Positions 36,709-47,141 of a stretch of DNA of 64,000 bases are shown here, one piece after another; the stretch's first letter is position 1; each line of letters begins with the position of its first letter. The DNA lies in NCBI GenBank assembly GCA_029266335.1, contig JAQSXC010000012.1, positions 1 through 64,000 of the forward strand, read 5' to 3'. The translations under genes were made by a program, and so were the position numbers. The notes beneath the pieces were generated by a model. That model had not been told where the DNA came from. It saw only the letters and a program-made list of their open reading frames with translations, and searched no databases. Origin of the DNA: Eubacterium sp. Lineage in GTDB: Bacteria > Bacillota > Clostridia > Acetivibrionales > DSM-1351.

Positions 36709-38628
36709 ATGAATCATGGATTTGTTAGAGTTGCTGCCGCAATTCCAAAACTAAAGGTTGCCAACTGTGAATATAATACCGGGGAAATAATAAAAATTTC
36801 TAAAGAAGCTGAGAAGCAGGGTGCTCAGTTTGTAGTATTCCCTGAACTGGCTGTTACTGCTTATTCCTGCGGTGATCTCTTTTTACAGAAGACTCTGCAG
36901 AATGAAGCAATAAAGAGTCTGGAAACAATTCTCTCTGAAACAAAGACACTGGATTGTGTTATAATAATTGGTATACCGCTTCTGGTAAACAGCAGATTGT
37001 ATAACTGTGCTGTTGCCATTAAAGAAGGCAATATATTAGGTGTGGTTCCCAAAACCTTCATCCCGAACTACAGCGAATTTTATGAGAGAAGATGGTTTTG
37101 CTCAGGAATGGGAAAAGTGAAGGAAACTATAAATTTACTTGGTTTCAGTGTTCCATTTGGTACAGATGTGCTTTTTGAAGCTGAGAACATAAGCGGCTTG
37201 TGCTTTGGAATAGAAATATGCGAAGACCTGTGGGTACCGGCTCCTCCAAGCACAAAACAGGCTTTAAACGGGGCCACTCTGTTGTTCAATCTTTCTGCAA
37301 GCAATGAAATAGTCGGAAAGCATGAGTACAGGGAAAGCATTGTTAACATTCAGTCAGCCAAGTGTGCTGCTGCTTATGTTTATTCGTCCTCCGGGCCAAA
37401 TGAATCTACCACTGATCTGGTTTTCGGCGGACATGCCCTTATTAGCGAGTATGGTTCACTGCTGACCCAGAGCAGGAGATTTTCCTTTGAAGAACAACTG
37501 GTAATCAGTGATATTGATATTGAAAGATTGATTAATGAAAGATTAAAAAATTCAGGATTTACTCACGATACAACTGACAGTGACTTTAGAAAGGCTGTAT
37601 TTGGTATTAAAGAACTTGACACCGACAAGCTGCTGAGAAGAATTGACCCTCATCCTTTCGTACCTTCAAATCCCGATGCAAGGCACATAAGATGTGAGGA
37701 AATATTCCACATACAAACCTCCGGACTTGGAAAGAGGCTCAAACACACAGGTCTGGACAAATGTGTAATAGGAATTTCCGGTGGGCTTGATTCTACACTT
37801 GCATTGCTGGTTATTGCAAAAACCTATGACAGGCTGGGACTAGACAGAAAAAATATTCATGCGATTACTATGCCGGGTTTTGGAACTTCATCAAATACAC
37901 TTAATAACTCATTGGAATTTATGAAGCTTATGGGAGTGACAACGTATCAGATAGATATCCAGGAAGCCTGTCTAAAGCATTTTGCAGATATTGGACATGA
38001 TCCCGGGATATTTGATGTAACCTATGAAAATGTACAGGCCAGAGAGAGAACACAGATTTTGATGGATATTGCCAACAAAATCGGCGGGCTGGTGGTTGGA
38101 ACAGGAGACCTGTCGGAGCTTGCTCTGGGGTGGGCAACCTATAACGGAGACCACATGTCAATGTATGCAGTTAATACAGGTGTTCCCAAAACACTGGTCA
38201 AATATCTGGTGCAGTGGGCAGCTGACTATGTGTTTGAGAATGAAACCAGGAAGGTTTTGCTCAGTATTCTGGATACACCCATAAGCCCTGAACTTCTGCC
38301 CACAGACGAGGCAGGTGAGATAGCACAAAAAACCGAGGATATTGTGGGACCTTATGAGCTTCACGACTTCTTCCTATATCATATGGTAAGGTATGGAGCA
38401 AATCCGTCCAAGATATATTTTATGGCAAAACAGGCTTTTGCCGGCAAATACTGTGATGAAGTTATCGGTAAATGGCTTAGGACATTTTTAAGAAGGTTTT
38501 TCAGTCAGCAGTTTAAACGGTCCTGTTTGCCTGACGGTCCAAAGGTTGGTTCCATAAGTCTGTCTCCGAGAGGGGACTGGAGGATGCCAAGTGATGGAGA
38601 TGTAAATATATGGCTTGAGGATTTGTAA
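36709..38628 (+). CDS. nadE: Glutamine-dependent NAD+ synthetase
   Basis: A 639-residue two-domain enzyme that converts deamido-NAD to NAD using glutamine and ATP. The N-terminal nitrilase-type amidase (about 1-280) has the catalytic glutamate in FPELAVTAYS, a lysine near residue 115, and the cysteine in CFGIEICEDLW. The C-terminal synthetase (about 330-639) has the PP-loop GISGGLDSTLALLV and GTGDLSELALGWATYNGDHMS. The length fits the long glutamine-using form. RBS is AACGGAG. Confidence 0.95.
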   Translation: MNHGFVRVAAAIPKLKVANCEYNTGEIIKISKEAEKQGAQFVVFPELAVTAYSCGDLFLQKTLQNEAIKSLETILSETKTLDCVIIIGIPLLVNSRLYNCAVAIKEGNILGVVPKTFIPNYSEFYERRWFCSGMGKVKETINLLGFSVPFGTDVLFEAENISGLCFGIEICEDLWVPAPPSTKQALNGATLLFNLSASNEIVGKHEYRESIVNIQSAKCAAAYVYSSSGPNESTTDLVFGGHALISEYGSLLTQSRRFSFEEQLVISDIDIERLINERLKNSGFTHDTTDSDFRKAVFGIKELDTDKLLRRIDPHPFVPSNPDARHIRCEEIFHIQTSGLGKRLKHTGLDKCVIGISGGLDSTLALLVIAKTYDRLGLDRKNIHAITMPGFGTSSNTLNNSLEFMKLMGVTTYQIDIQEACLKHFADIGHDPGIFDVTYENVQARERTQILMDIANKIGGLVVGTGDLSELALGWATYNGDHMSMYAVNTGVPKTLVKYLVQWAADYVFENETRKVLLSILDTPISPELLPTDEAGEIAQKTEDIVGPYELHDFFLYHMVRYGANPSKIYFMAKQAFAGKYCDEVIGKWLRTFLRRFFSQQFKRSCLPDGPKVGSISLSPRGDWRMPSDGDVNIWLEDL

Positions 38629-38674
38629 TATATTAAAAGATTATGCAATTTTTAGTACATGGAGGACAAATGTT

Positions 38675-38776
38675 ATGCATAAACGTTGGGTTAAATGGGT
38701 TGCGGTAATACTGGCTGTTGTTTTTATTCTGACATCAGTAGTTTCAGTAGGGTTATCGCTCTTTACAGGGCTGTAA
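38675..38776 (+). CDS. Small single-helix membrane peptide
   Basis: A 33-residue frame, MHKRWVKWVAVILAVVFILT followed by SVVSVGLSLFTGL, with ATGGAGGACAA upstream. A basic N terminus and one hydrophobic helix are all it has. Such mini-proteins upstream of other genes are common in Firmicutes. It recalls Prli42-type stressosome anchors in layout only, and this link is uncertain. Confidence 0.5.
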   Translation: MHKRWVKWVAVILAVVFILTSVVSVGLSLFTGL

Positions 38777-38948
38777 TATCTGCGGTTGCAGGGAGAAATT
38801 CAGTAATGACTTCAAGTAATAAAAAATATATATAAATGCAAGTAAAATTAGTTATTTTTACCCATTTAAGAACAGGGCTTTTTATATTAAAATAAATTTG
38901 TATTTATATGCTTTTTTACCTTTACTTTTTACAAGGGTGTGAATATTT

Positions 38949-39824
38949 TTGTTGGATGCTTTTGCTACAAATTTCAAAAGTATATTTGATTTTTTGTCGG
39001 TTTATATCCCATTCAAGGAACCACTGGAAGCTCTTAGATCAATTATTGATATAAGCATTGTTTCCTATCTGACTTACAAGCTCATTCAGCTTGTAAAGGA
39101 AACCAGAGCGTGGCAACTTGTAAAGGGTATCGTTGTCATACTCATTACTGCCATGCTCAGCCAGGCATTGGAGCTGAGGACACTTGCGTATATACTCAAC
39201 AAGACAATAGAACTGGCAGGTTTTGCTCTGGTAGTTGTATTCCAGCCTGAACTCAGAAGAGGCTTGGAGCAGATAGGCAGAAGCAATTTTAAAGACTTTT
39301 TCAAGTTTGACGAAAAAGATGATGTAATAAATACAACCTTTACAATTGAAGAAATAGTAAAAGCAGCCACAGAGCTTTCAAGAACCATGACAGGAGCTCT
39401 TATTGTCGTAGAAAGAGAAACCAAGCTCGGTGAAATCATAAACACCGGAACAAAGCTTGATTCCAATGTCAGCTCCGAACTTATTATTAACATTTTTACA
39501 CCGAATACTCCGCTCCATGACGGAGCTTTAATATTACGAGACAACAAATTGAAATCGGCAGCATGTTTTCTTCCTCTGACAGATAATCCAAACCTCAGCA
39601 AGGAACTTGGTACAAGGCACAGAGCTGCACTGGGAATAACTGAAGTATCAGACTGTATAGCTGTAGTTGTTTCGGAGGAAACAGGGAAAATATCCTATGC
39701 CCTTAACGGCGGGTTATCAAGAAATCTGACACCTGATATATTGAGAAAGGCATTGAACAAAAATTTACTGGAGAAGAAAACAGCCAATAAGAAGCTATCT
39801 CTTTGGAAGGGGAAATCAAAGTGA
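38949..39824 (+). CDS. cdaA: Diadenylate cyclase (CdaA type)
   Basis: A 291-residue membrane enzyme that makes cyclic di-AMP from two ATP. It has a TTG start behind AAGGGTGTGA. Three N-terminal helices (about 15-105) lead to the DAC domain (about 110-270) with the catalytic DGA in LHDGALILRDN and the RHR in GTRHRAALGITEVSD. It overlaps ybbR (cdaR) by four bases (GTGA), and glmM follows after one more gene. The cdaA-cdaR-glmM order is the classic Firmicutes arrangement, in which CdaR and GlmM modulate CdaA. Confidence 0.95.
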   Translation: MLDAFATNFKSIFDFLSVYIPFKEPLEALRSIIDISIVSYLTYKLIQLVKETRAWQLVKGIVVILITAMLSQALELRTLAYILNKTIELAGFALVVVFQPELRRGLEQIGRSNFKDFFKFDEKDDVINTTFTIEEIVKAATELSRTMTGALIVVERETKLGEIINTGTKLDSNVSSELIINIFTPNTPLHDGALILRDNKLKSAACFLPLTDNPNLSKELGTRHRAALGITEVSDCIAVVVSEETGKISYALNGGLSRNLTPDILRKALNKNLLEKKTANKKLSLWKGKSK

Positions 39825-41041
39825 GAGAATTCCTCAAGAAGGACTTGATATTAAAAATATTTTCAATTTCATTTGCAGTGTTCCTTTGGTTTGCCATCAA
39901 TCCTGTTAAGACCAACTACTATACTGTGCCATTGAACGTAATAAATGAGGAAAGCCTGCGTGCAAAAGGATTAATACTAAACACCAAGGTATATCCTGAG
40001 AAGTATGTTACTATTTCTGTACGGGATAGAGTTGATGTTCTTGACCGGATAAAGGACAATGATTTCGAGGTGACCCTTGACTTGTCCAAAGTAGACAGTG
40101 TGGATGACAAGGTTATTCAGATAGATCCTCCGGTATACATAGGACGGGAAAATATCAGTGAAAACAATATGGACCTGAAGCCAAAGTCAGTAACTCTGAA
40201 CCTGGGAAAAATTGAGGAAAATCCTTTTATTGTTCAGGTAGAAACTTCCGGGAAACTTCCTGCGGGCTATGAAATAATATCAAAGGTTGCATCTCCTGAC
40301 ACCGTTTCCATACAGGCTCTTGATTCTATTGTCAACTCTGTAGGTTCTGTAAAGGCATATGTGGATGTGACGGGTCTGAATAAAACACTGGAAATCCGTA
40401 AAGAATGCAAGGTATATGACAAAAAAGGTGTTGAAATACCTGAACTGAGCAAGAAGTTTACTGTAGACATAAAGATTGAGGTTGGAAAGCGGGTGCCTGT
40501 TGTGCCAATAATTTCAGGTGACCCGAACAAGGACTTTGTGGAGGGAAGCTATTCTGTCAAGCCTGACAAGATATTGATAACGGGCGATCATGATATATTG
40601 TCAAAGGTAAATGAGATCAAGACTGATCCTGTAAATCTCGACAATGTGACAAAGACCTTTACAACTCCGGTAATTCTTCAGCTTCCGGAGGGTATCAAAC
40701 TTGTAAGCTCCACCCGCGAGGTAAATGTCACGGTTGAAATTATTCCTCTTTCGCAGAGGACAATTGATATTCCTGTTGACAGTATAACTCTGGATGGAAG
40801 GAAAACAGAAGACGCTACTCTTAATTATGAAATTACCGGTACTGTAACAGTCAGGCTCAAAGGGAAGGTTGAGGATTTAAACACCGTTTCATATCAGCAA
40901 TTGCTGGCAACAATAGATGTTGACGGACTTGATGAGGGAACCCATACTGTACCGCTTAAAATAACACTGCCTGTTAATATATCTCAGGTTGAAGAAACAA
41001 AGGTCCAGTTAAAAATAACCAAAACTAAAGCCGCCGAATAG
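39821..41041 (+). CDS. cdaR: YbbR-domain protein, CdaA regulator
   Basis: A 406-residue protein with a GTG start in the GTGA overlap with cdaA. An N-terminal anchor helix (about 10-27, LKIFSISFAVFLWFAI) is followed by about four YbbR repeats of 80-90 residues on the outer side of the membrane (recurring patterns like PAGYEIISKVASPDTVSIQA and VEGSYSVKPDKILITGD). In Firmicutes CdaR binds CdaA and tunes c-di-AMP synthesis. The four-repeat length is typical. Confidence 0.92.
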   Translation: MREFLKKDLILKIFSISFAVFLWFAINPVKTNYYTVPLNVINEESLRAKGLILNTKVYPEKYVTISVRDRVDVLDRIKDNDFEVTLDLSKVDSVDDKVIQIDPPVYIGRENISENNMDLKPKSVTLNLGKIEENPFIVQVETSGKLPAGYEIISKVASPDTVSIQALDSIVNSVGSVKAYVDVTGLNKTLEIRKECKVYDKKGVEIPELSKKFTVDIKIEVGKRVPVVPIISGDPNKDFVEGSYSVKPDKILITGDHDILSKVNEIKTDPVNLDNVTKTFTTPVILQLPEGIKLVSSTREVNVTVEIIPLSQRTIDIPVDSITLDGRKTEDATLNYEITGTVTVRLKGKVEDLNTVSYQQLLATIDVDGLDEGTHTVPLKITLPVNISQVEETKVQLKITKTKAAE

Positions 41042-41074
41042 CTTTTAACCGGATAACTGAAAAAGGAATGGATA

Positions 41075-42661
41075 ATGAAGCTTTTATTGTCAAATATAAT
41101 ACTTGGATTGGAGCATTCCCAGGAGGAGCTGCTCCAGCAGACAGCAAAAAAATTAAGAACAAAGAGTCGAAACCTTAAAAATTTTAAAATAATAAAGCAA
41201 TCTATAGATGCCAGGAAAAAACCTGGCATACGTTTTGTTTACTCTGTTTCCTGTGAGGTCGGAGACAGTTTTGACATACCTCGGGATGCAGATATTAAGC
41301 AGCTTGAGGATATGAAGGAAGAGATACTTGTACCCGGCAGCAAAACCATTAACGGGCGGCCTATTGTGATAGGAACCGGGCCTGCCGGACTCTTTTGCGG
41401 CCTGGTGCTGGCTCAGAACGGTTATAAGCCTGTCATAATTGAACGCGGACATAAGGTGGAAGACCGTACCAAAAAGGTTGAGACCTATTGGAATACCGGA
41501 GTCCTGGATACTGAGACCAATGTTCAGTTTGGAGAAGGAGGAGCCGGTACTTTTTCTGATGGCAAGCTTACCACCAGAATTAATGACAGAAGATGTGAAA
41601 AAGTGCTGCAGGAATTTAATAATTTCGGTGCTCCCGGCGATATACTCTACAAAGCCAAGCCTCATATCGGAACCGATAATCTGAAAAAAGTTGTTGCCAA
41701 TATGAGAAAGGAAATAGAGCGTCTTGGGGGTACGGTTCTGTTCAATACAAAAGCCGTTGACCTTGAGCTGCGTGATGGCAGGATACATGGAGTTGTTACA
41801 GATACACATTCCACTATAGAGTCTGATGCAGTGGTTCTGGCTATCGGCCACAGCGCCCGGGATACCTTTAAAATGCTTTATGACAGAGGTATTCCCTTTC
41901 AGCAGAAGCCTTTCTCAATCGGAGTAAGAATCGAGCATCCACAGGAGCTTATCAATACTGCGCAGTATGGTGAAGCCAGCGGACACCCCGCTTTGGGAGC
42001 AGCCGACTATCAGCTTTTCCTCAAGGGAACTGACCGTACGGCATATTCCTTCTGCATGTGTCCCGGCGGAATAGTGGTGGCTTCTGCATCAGAGCCCGGA
42101 TCCATTGTGACCAATGGTATGAGTGAATTCAGCCGTGACAGGGATAATGCCAACAGTGCTCTGGTGGTATCGGTGGGGTCCGGCGACTTCGGCACAGGGC
42201 ATCCACTCGGGGGAATTGAATTTCAGAGGAAGTGGGAGCAGCTGGCCTATATTGCGGGCGGATCCGACAACAGTGCTCCTGTACAGCGTCTGGAGGATTT
42301 TATCAACAACAGGGAAGGAAGACTTGGAAGTGTAAAACCCAGCTATACGGGTAAGACACGCTGTGCAGATATAAATGAATGTCTGCCTGCCTGTGTTACA
42401 GACTGCATGAAGAATTCCATCCCCTACTTTGATAGAAAACTGAAGGGCTTTGGGATGAAGGATGCGCTGCTGACCGGTGTTGAAACCAGAACCTCATCAC
42501 CTGTGAGAATACCCAGAAATGATGTGCTAGAGTGCATAAGTATTTCCGGACTTTATCCTTGTGGAGAGGGTGCAGGCTATGCTGGCGGAATAGTAAGCGC
42601 AGCTGTAGATGGCATAAAGATTGCAGAACAGATTGTAAAAACCTATGCAGTGCCGGAGTAG
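41075..42661 (+). CDS. FAD-dependent dehydrogenase (COG2509 type)
   Basis: A 528-residue flavoprotein. The dinucleotide-binding motif VIGTGPAGLFCGLVLAQNGY begins near residue 95 after an N-terminal region of unknown fold. Further landmarks are GEGGAGTFSDGKLTTRI, AIGHSARDTFKMLYDRGIPF, CMCPGGIVVASASE, and the C-terminal GEGAGYAGGIVSAAVDG. The family is conserved in clostridia and often sits between ybbR and glmM. The substrate is unknown to me. RBS is weak (AAAGGAATGG). Confidence 0.85.
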   Translation: MKLLLSNIILGLEHSQEELLQQTAKKLRTKSRNLKNFKIIKQSIDARKKPGIRFVYSVSCEVGDSFDIPRDADIKQLEDMKEEILVPGSKTINGRPIVIGTGPAGLFCGLVLAQNGYKPVIIERGHKVEDRTKKVETYWNTGVLDTETNVQFGEGGAGTFSDGKLTTRINDRRCEKVLQEFNNFGAPGDILYKAKPHIGTDNLKKVVANMRKEIERLGGTVLFNTKAVDLELRDGRIHGVVTDTHSTIESDAVVLAIGHSARDTFKMLYDRGIPFQQKPFSIGVRIEHPQELINTAQYGEASGHPALGAADYQLFLKGTDRTAYSFCMCPGGIVVASASEPGSIVTNGMSEFSRDRDNANSALVVSVGSGDFGTGHPLGGIEFQRKWEQLAYIAGGSDNSAPVQRLEDFINNREGRLGSVKPSYTGKTRCADINECLPACVTDCMKNSIPYFDRKLKGFGMKDALLTGVETRTSSPVRIPRNDVLECISISGLYPCGEGAGYAGGIVSAAVDGIKIAEQIVKTYAVPE

Positions 42662-43024
42662 CCGGGAGTCGGGTTTTGCCTTTATGGCTATCCCATAATA
42701 AAAGAAGTTGCTAAAGATAAGGCAGTGGCTGCTGCACTGAGATGTGAACGGGGCTTCCTTGGCTCATTTTTTGAACACAGACGGGTTTAATTATTGAACT
42801 GCCACACCTATGCGACTTACCGTTTAGCTACTTTTGATTTTGTTGAAAAAATACTTTTCGGAATATATACTTGGTAAAGCAGGCATAAAAATATTAGTAT
42901 CTCTAATTCGGCAAAAATGATATATTTATCATAAAGATAATGAATAGAACAGTATACATACTTTTACAGGCTATTTTTAAGGATATTTAACAAAACTTTG
43001 ATAATTTTATGGAGGGTAATTTAA
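42662..43024. other. Intergenic region before glmM
   Basis: 363 bp without a convincing gene, terminator or structured RNA. The last 120 bp are AT-rich and probably hold the glmM promoter, but no single best -35/-10 pair stands out. GGAGGG lies just before the glmM start. Confidence 0.5.
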
Positions 43025-44374
43025 ATGGGAAAGTTATTTGGAACTGATGGAGTCAGAGGTGTAGCGAACCTTGAATTGACTCCGAAGCTTGCTTTTCAGC
43101 TGGGTCAGGCAGGTGCCTATGTACTTACCGGTGAAACCAAGCATACTCCAAAGATATTGGTAGGCATGGATACAAGAATATCCGGCGATATGCTGGAGGC
43201 AGCTCTGATCTCGGGAATATGCTCAGTTGGTGCCCAGGTGGTAAGTGTGGGCGTCATACCTACTCCTGCGATTGCTTATCTGACCAGATTGTATGACGCA
43301 GATGCGGGTGTTGTCATTTCGGCCTCCCACAATCCTTTTGAATATAACGGTATAAAGTTTTTCAACTCAAACGGATATAAACTGCCGGATGCAATAGAGG
43401 ACAAAATAGAAGAAATCATTCTCAACGGAGGCGATGAGCTTCCCAAGCCGATTGGACAGAATGTAGGCTTCAGAATGTTCAAGGAAACAGCTCTTGAAGA
43501 TTATGTAAGCTTTATTAAAGGTACTATTTCAGGCGATCTGGAAGGTATAAATGTTGCCATTGACTGTGCCAACGGAGCCTCCTTTCAGGCGTCACCAATG
43601 GCTCTGTATGAATTGAAGGCCAATGTCAGTGTAATTAATAACGAACCCGATGGGATCAATATTAATGCAGGCTGCGGCTCCACACATATGAAGCAGCTTC
43701 AGGAATACGTAAAGGAAACCAAAGCTGATGTCGGGTTTGCCTTTGATGGAGATGCAGACAGGGTTCTGGCTGTTGACGAAAAAGGCAACTTGGTTGACGG
43801 TGACCAGATCATGGCTATAATAGGTCTGCACCTGAAGCAGCAGGGCATGCTGGCCCATAACACAATTGTTGCTACGGTTATGAGCAACATGGGTCTGGAT
43901 ATTATGGCAAGGAATAACGGCCTTACAATTGAAAAAACCAAGGTTGGGGACAGATATGTACTGGAAGAAATGCTCAACAGCGGATACATGCTGGGTGGGG
44001 AGCAGTCGGGACATATAATATTCCTTGAGCACAACACCACAGGAGATGGACTTCTGACTGCTGTTCAGCTCATCAAGGTGCTGAAGGATTCGGGCAAAAA
44101 GCTTTCCGAGCTGGCAAGCGTTATGCAGGTACTGCCTCAGGTGCTCATTAACGCGAAGGTAACTAACGAAAAGAAATTCAAGTACCTTGACGATGAAGTT
44201 ATCAAGAAGATGTGCAAGGAGCTGGAGGATGAATTCAAGGGTGAAGGCAGAGTGCTCATCAGGCCTTCAGGAACCGAACCGCTGGTAAGAGTAATGATAG
44301 AGGGTAAGGACAAGGAAATCATTACAAGACGTGCAAAGGAACTTGTCCGGGTAATTGAGGGAAGATTGTCCTAG
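43025..44374 (+). CDS. glmM: Phosphoglucosamine mutase
   Basis: A 449-residue alpha-phosphohexomutase that converts glucosamine-6-phosphate to glucosamine-1-phosphate for UDP-GlcNAc. The active serine is S101 in [14 protein letters not shown], the metal loop is FDGDADR, the sugar loop is GGEQSGHI, and the phosphate loop is [15 protein letters not shown]. The start [12 protein letters not shown] is the family signature. GlmS, the preceding enzyme in the pathway, is the next gene. Confidence 0.97.
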   Translation: MGKLFGTDGVRGVANLELTPKLAFQLGQAGAYVLTGETKHTPKILVGMDTRISGDMLEAALISGICSVGAQVVSVGVIPTPAIAYLTRLYDADAGVVISASHNPFEYNGIKFFNSNGYKLPDAIEDKIEEIILNGGDELPKPIGQNVGFRMFKETALEDYVSFIKGTISGDLEGINVAIDCANGASFQASPMALYELKANVSVINNEPDGININAGCGSTHMKQLQEYVKETKADVGFAFDGDADRVLAVDEKGNLVDGDQIMAIIGLHLKQQGMLAHNTIVATVMSNMGLDIMARNNGLTIEKTKVGDRYVLEEMLNSGYMLGGEQSGHIIFLEHNTTGDGLLTAVQLIKVLKDSGKKLSELASVMQVLPQVLINAKVTNEKKFKYLDDEVIKKMCKELEDEFKGEGRVLIRPSGTEPLVRVMIEGKDKEIITRRAKELVRVIEGRLS

Positions 44375-44420
44375 CTCTGATTCTGTAATATAACAATTAA
44401 AAAAGCATAAAACGCTTTTG

Positions 44421-44458
44421 AAACCCGGGCTTATATGAGAAATCAGCCCGGGTTTTTT
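44421..44458 (+). terminator. Terminator after glmM
   Basis: AAACCCGGGCT pairs with AGCCCGGGTTTT, followed by more Ts. It separates glmM from the glmS ribozyme transcript. Confidence 0.88.
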
Positions 44459-44489
44459 ATGATAAAATATTAATAAATTCTTAAATGTG

Positions 44490-44519
44490 TTGACAATTTC
44501 AGGTCAATTACAATATATT
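44490..44519 (+). promoter_or_regulatory. Promoter of the ribozyme-glmS transcript
   Basis: TTGACA (44490-44495) with TATATT (44514-44519) 18 bp away. The start point would lie about 165 bp before the ribozyme cleavage site. Confidence 0.6.
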
Positions 44520-44689
44520 ATAATAAGAGAAGATGGAAAGGAAGAAGATTTTTCCTTTTTTATTGATACTGATAATACTTTGCAGCAATAATATTTGCAG
44601 AAATAATATGTTGCAAAGCATTTAATGAATTAATTACATAAAATCAGGGGGGTGGAAGAAAGCCCGGGATTAAAAAATGAAATAAAAAG

Positions 44690-44903
44690 GCGCCAGGGCA
44701 GACCGTATATAATATCAATAATACGTCTGTTGACGAGGTGAAGGAAGCGATTCACAAACAAGCGTGGATCGTATCGAAAGATTCGGCGGATACCTTCCGG
44801 TTGTTACAATCGAAAGAAGCTGAGGACAGCAAATTGTCCTCCGGAACAAAAAGTGTTCCGGCACAAAACTTGCAGGCGACTGCAAAACAAAGAGGCTTCA
44901 CGT
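44690..44903 (+). ncRNA. glmS ribozyme: glmS ribozyme
   Basis: Starts with GCGCCAGGGCAGAC at the cleavage site, has the core GTTGACGAGGTG pseudoknot segment, CGTATCGAAAGATTCGGCGGATAC, the P4-like hairpin GGACAGCAAATTGTCC, and GCAGGCGACTGCAAAACAAAGAGG near the 3' end. Glucosamine-6-phosphate acts as the cofactor for self-cleavage, which destabilises the glmS mRNA. It lies about 400 bp before glmS. The base before the cleavage site seems to be G rather than the commoner A. Confidence 0.93.
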
Positions 44904-45310
44904 AACTAATCCTGTATCACATCTATTTTATAATCAAATATTAAAAATTTAAAATCAAAACCAAAGAATATTTTTGATGCTTTTGTATTGCATTGTAAGT
45001 GTTAAGGCCCTGCTATGCCTATCCATAAAAAAATCATGGCTCAGGGGTTCTGAAATCATGCGCAGAAACTGACTTTATTGGGCAAACTATGTCTATTGGC
45101 GGTTTCTCATATAAAAGTCTGCTAATACAAAGGTCCGAAAGTATTGAAACCCAGTATTTTAGTTGTTTTATGTCAACCTGAAATGCTGCCTGAGTTTTAC
45201 CATGCCTACTTACTTATTTTTATTTAACGAACATAAGAACCCGGGAATAATTGTGCCATTTTGTTGGCAATGAGTTTAATTTATAAATTAAAGATTAAGG
45301 AGAATTAATT
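44904..45310. other. Long untranslated segment between the ribozyme and glmS
   Basis: About 400 bp with no supported gene. It contains no clear terminator. Several short stem-forming stretches are present (around 45,005-45,060). The ribosome site TAAGGAG lies 9 bp before the glmS start. Confidence 0.5.
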
Positions 45311-47140
45311 ATGTGTGGAATAGTTGGATATATTGGAAATAAAAAAGCAATACCTGTACTTATAAACGGACTTTCAAAGCTTGAATACAGAGGTTATGAT
45401 TCTGCCGGTGTTTCAGTAAATGAAGATGGCGTTCTCAGGGTAATCAAATGCAAGGGAAGATTATCCTGCCTGGAAGACAGGCTGGAAACCGAGAAGCTGG
45501 AAGGCTGCATGGGAATCGGTCATACCAGATGGGCAACCCATGGTGAACCAAATGATGTGAATTCTCACCCCCATATCAGCCAGAGCGGCGAAATAGCTGT
45601 TGTTCATAACGGTATTATTGAAAACTATATGCAGATAAAGGAATTCCTTATCAGTCAGGGCTATACCTTCCAGTCTGAAACAGATACGGAGGTTATAGCT
45701 CATCTGGTTGAATATTATTATGACGGAAATCTTGTGGATGCAGTAATGAAGGTGATCGATGAAATTGAAGGCTCATACGCCTTGGGCGTACTTTGCAGGA
45801 ATCAACAGGATATGTTTGTTTGCGCAAGGAAGGACAGTCCATTGATAATCGGCCTGGGCAAGGGTGAAAACTTTATTGCGTCGGATATCCCTGCCATACT
45901 TGAGTACACCAGAGATATTTACATCCTGGAAGACAAGGAAGTTGCCATTCTCACCAGAGATAAGGTTCAGGTATTCAACAGTCTTGGGGCACCAGTCAAG
46001 AAGGAGGTCTTCAAGGTTGACTGGAATGTGGAAGCAGCTGAAAAAGGCGGTTTTGAACATTTCATGATGAAGGAGATGTACGAAGAGCCAAAAGTTATCA
46101 GGGATACAATCAATCCAAGAATCAAAAATGGCGAACTGGTGCTGGATTCAATAAATATCACCAGAGAAGATATCGACAAGCTTGAGAAAATATATATAGT
46201 GGCCTGCGGAACAGCATATCACGCAGGTGTTGTAGGCAAATACATCATTGAAAAGCTGTGCAGAATACCTGTTGAAGTGGATGTGGCATCGGAATTCAGA
46301 TATCGTGATCCTCTGATAAGCGAAAAGAATCTGACAATAATAATCAGCCAGTCAGGCGAAACCCTGGATACGCTGTTTGCGCTCAGAGAGGCTAAGAAGA
46401 GCGGTTCCAGAATACTTTCAATAGTTAATGTTGTAGGAAGCTCAATAGCACGTGATTCGGATGACGTGCTCTATACCTGGGCAGGACCTGAAATAGCGGT
46501 TGCTTCAACAAAGGCATATAATACGCAGCTTACAGCTCTTTATTTGATAGCGCTTGACCTTGGACTAAAGAAGGGTACTATTACAAAGGAGCAGGCAAAT
46601 GCAATTCTTGATGAAATGAAGAAAATACCTGCAGGTATTGAAGAGATACTGAAGGACAAGGATGGAATACAGAAGTTTGCACATGCTCACTTCAACTCAA
46701 AGAGCATTTTCTTCATAGGCAGAAGCCTTGACTACGCACTTTCCATGGAGGGCTCCCTGAAGCTGAAGGAAATCTCGTACATTCACTCGGAGGCTTATGC
46801 CGGCGGAGAGCTCAAACACGGAACCATTGCCCTTATCGAAAAAGGAACTCTGGTAGTATGCCCTATGACACAGGACTCACTGTTTGAGAAGATGGTCAGT
46901 AATATCAGAGAGGTTAAGGCAAGAGGAGCAGTTGTGCTGGCAATTACCCAGGAAAAGCACAGAGAAGAGCTTGAGAAAACAGCAGACATGGTTCTCACAA
47001 TTCCGGATGTTGACTCACTTGCAGCCCCGATATCAGCAGTAACGCCGCTGCAGTTGTTTGCCTACTACATGGCAATCGAAAGAGGCTGTGACGTGGATAA
47101 GCCGAGGTTTGTTGAAAGAAGACATTGTGATGAATCATAA
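45311..47140 (+). CDS. glmS: Glucosamine-6-phosphate synthase with altered C-terminal tail
   Basis: A 609-residue glutamine:fructose-6-phosphate amidotransferase. The glutaminase domain has catalytic Cys2 in MCGIVGYIG; two SIS isomerase domains follow (CGTAYHAGVVGKY, SQSGETLDTLFAL, STKAYNTQL, KLKEISYIHSEAYAGGELKHG). GlmS proteins normally end with ...DVDKPRNLAKSVTVE, whose lysine (K603 in E. coli) forms a Schiff base with fructose-6-phosphate. Here the chain reads ...DVDKPR and then FVERRHCDES, with no lysine, and the stop lies in the presumed end of the Tn7-like element. The enzyme may thus be impaired, or another copy may exist. No frameshift restores the normal tail nearby. Confidence 0.9.
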   Translation: MCGIVGYIGNKKAIPVLINGLSKLEYRGYDSAGVSVNEDGVLRVIKCKGRLSCLEDRLETEKLEGCMGIGHTRWATHGEPNDVNSHPHISQSGEIAVVHNGIIENYMQIKEFLISQGYTFQSETDTEVIAHLVEYYYDGNLVDAVMKVIDEIEGSYALGVLCRNQQDMFVCARKDSPLIIGLGKGENFIASDIPAILEYTRDIYILEDKEVAILTRDKVQVFNSLGAPVKKEVFKVDWNVEAAEKGGFEHFMMKEMYEEPKVIRDTINPRIKNGELVLDSINITREDIDKLEKIYIVACGTAYHAGVVGKYIIEKLCRIPVEVDVASEFRYRDPLISEKNLTIIISQSGETLDTLFALREAKKSGSRILSIVNVVGSSIARDSDDVLYTWAGPEIAVASTKAYNTQLTALYLIALDLGLKKGTITKEQANAILDEMKKIPAGIEEILKDKDGIQKFAHAHFNSKSIFFIGRSLDYALSMEGSLKLKEISYIHSEAYAGGELKHGTIALIEKGTLVVCPMTQDSLFEKMVSNIREVKARGAVVLAITQEKHREELEKTADMVLTIPDVDSLAAPISAVTPLQLFAYYMAIERGCDVDKPRFVERRHCDES

Positions 47141-47141
47141 A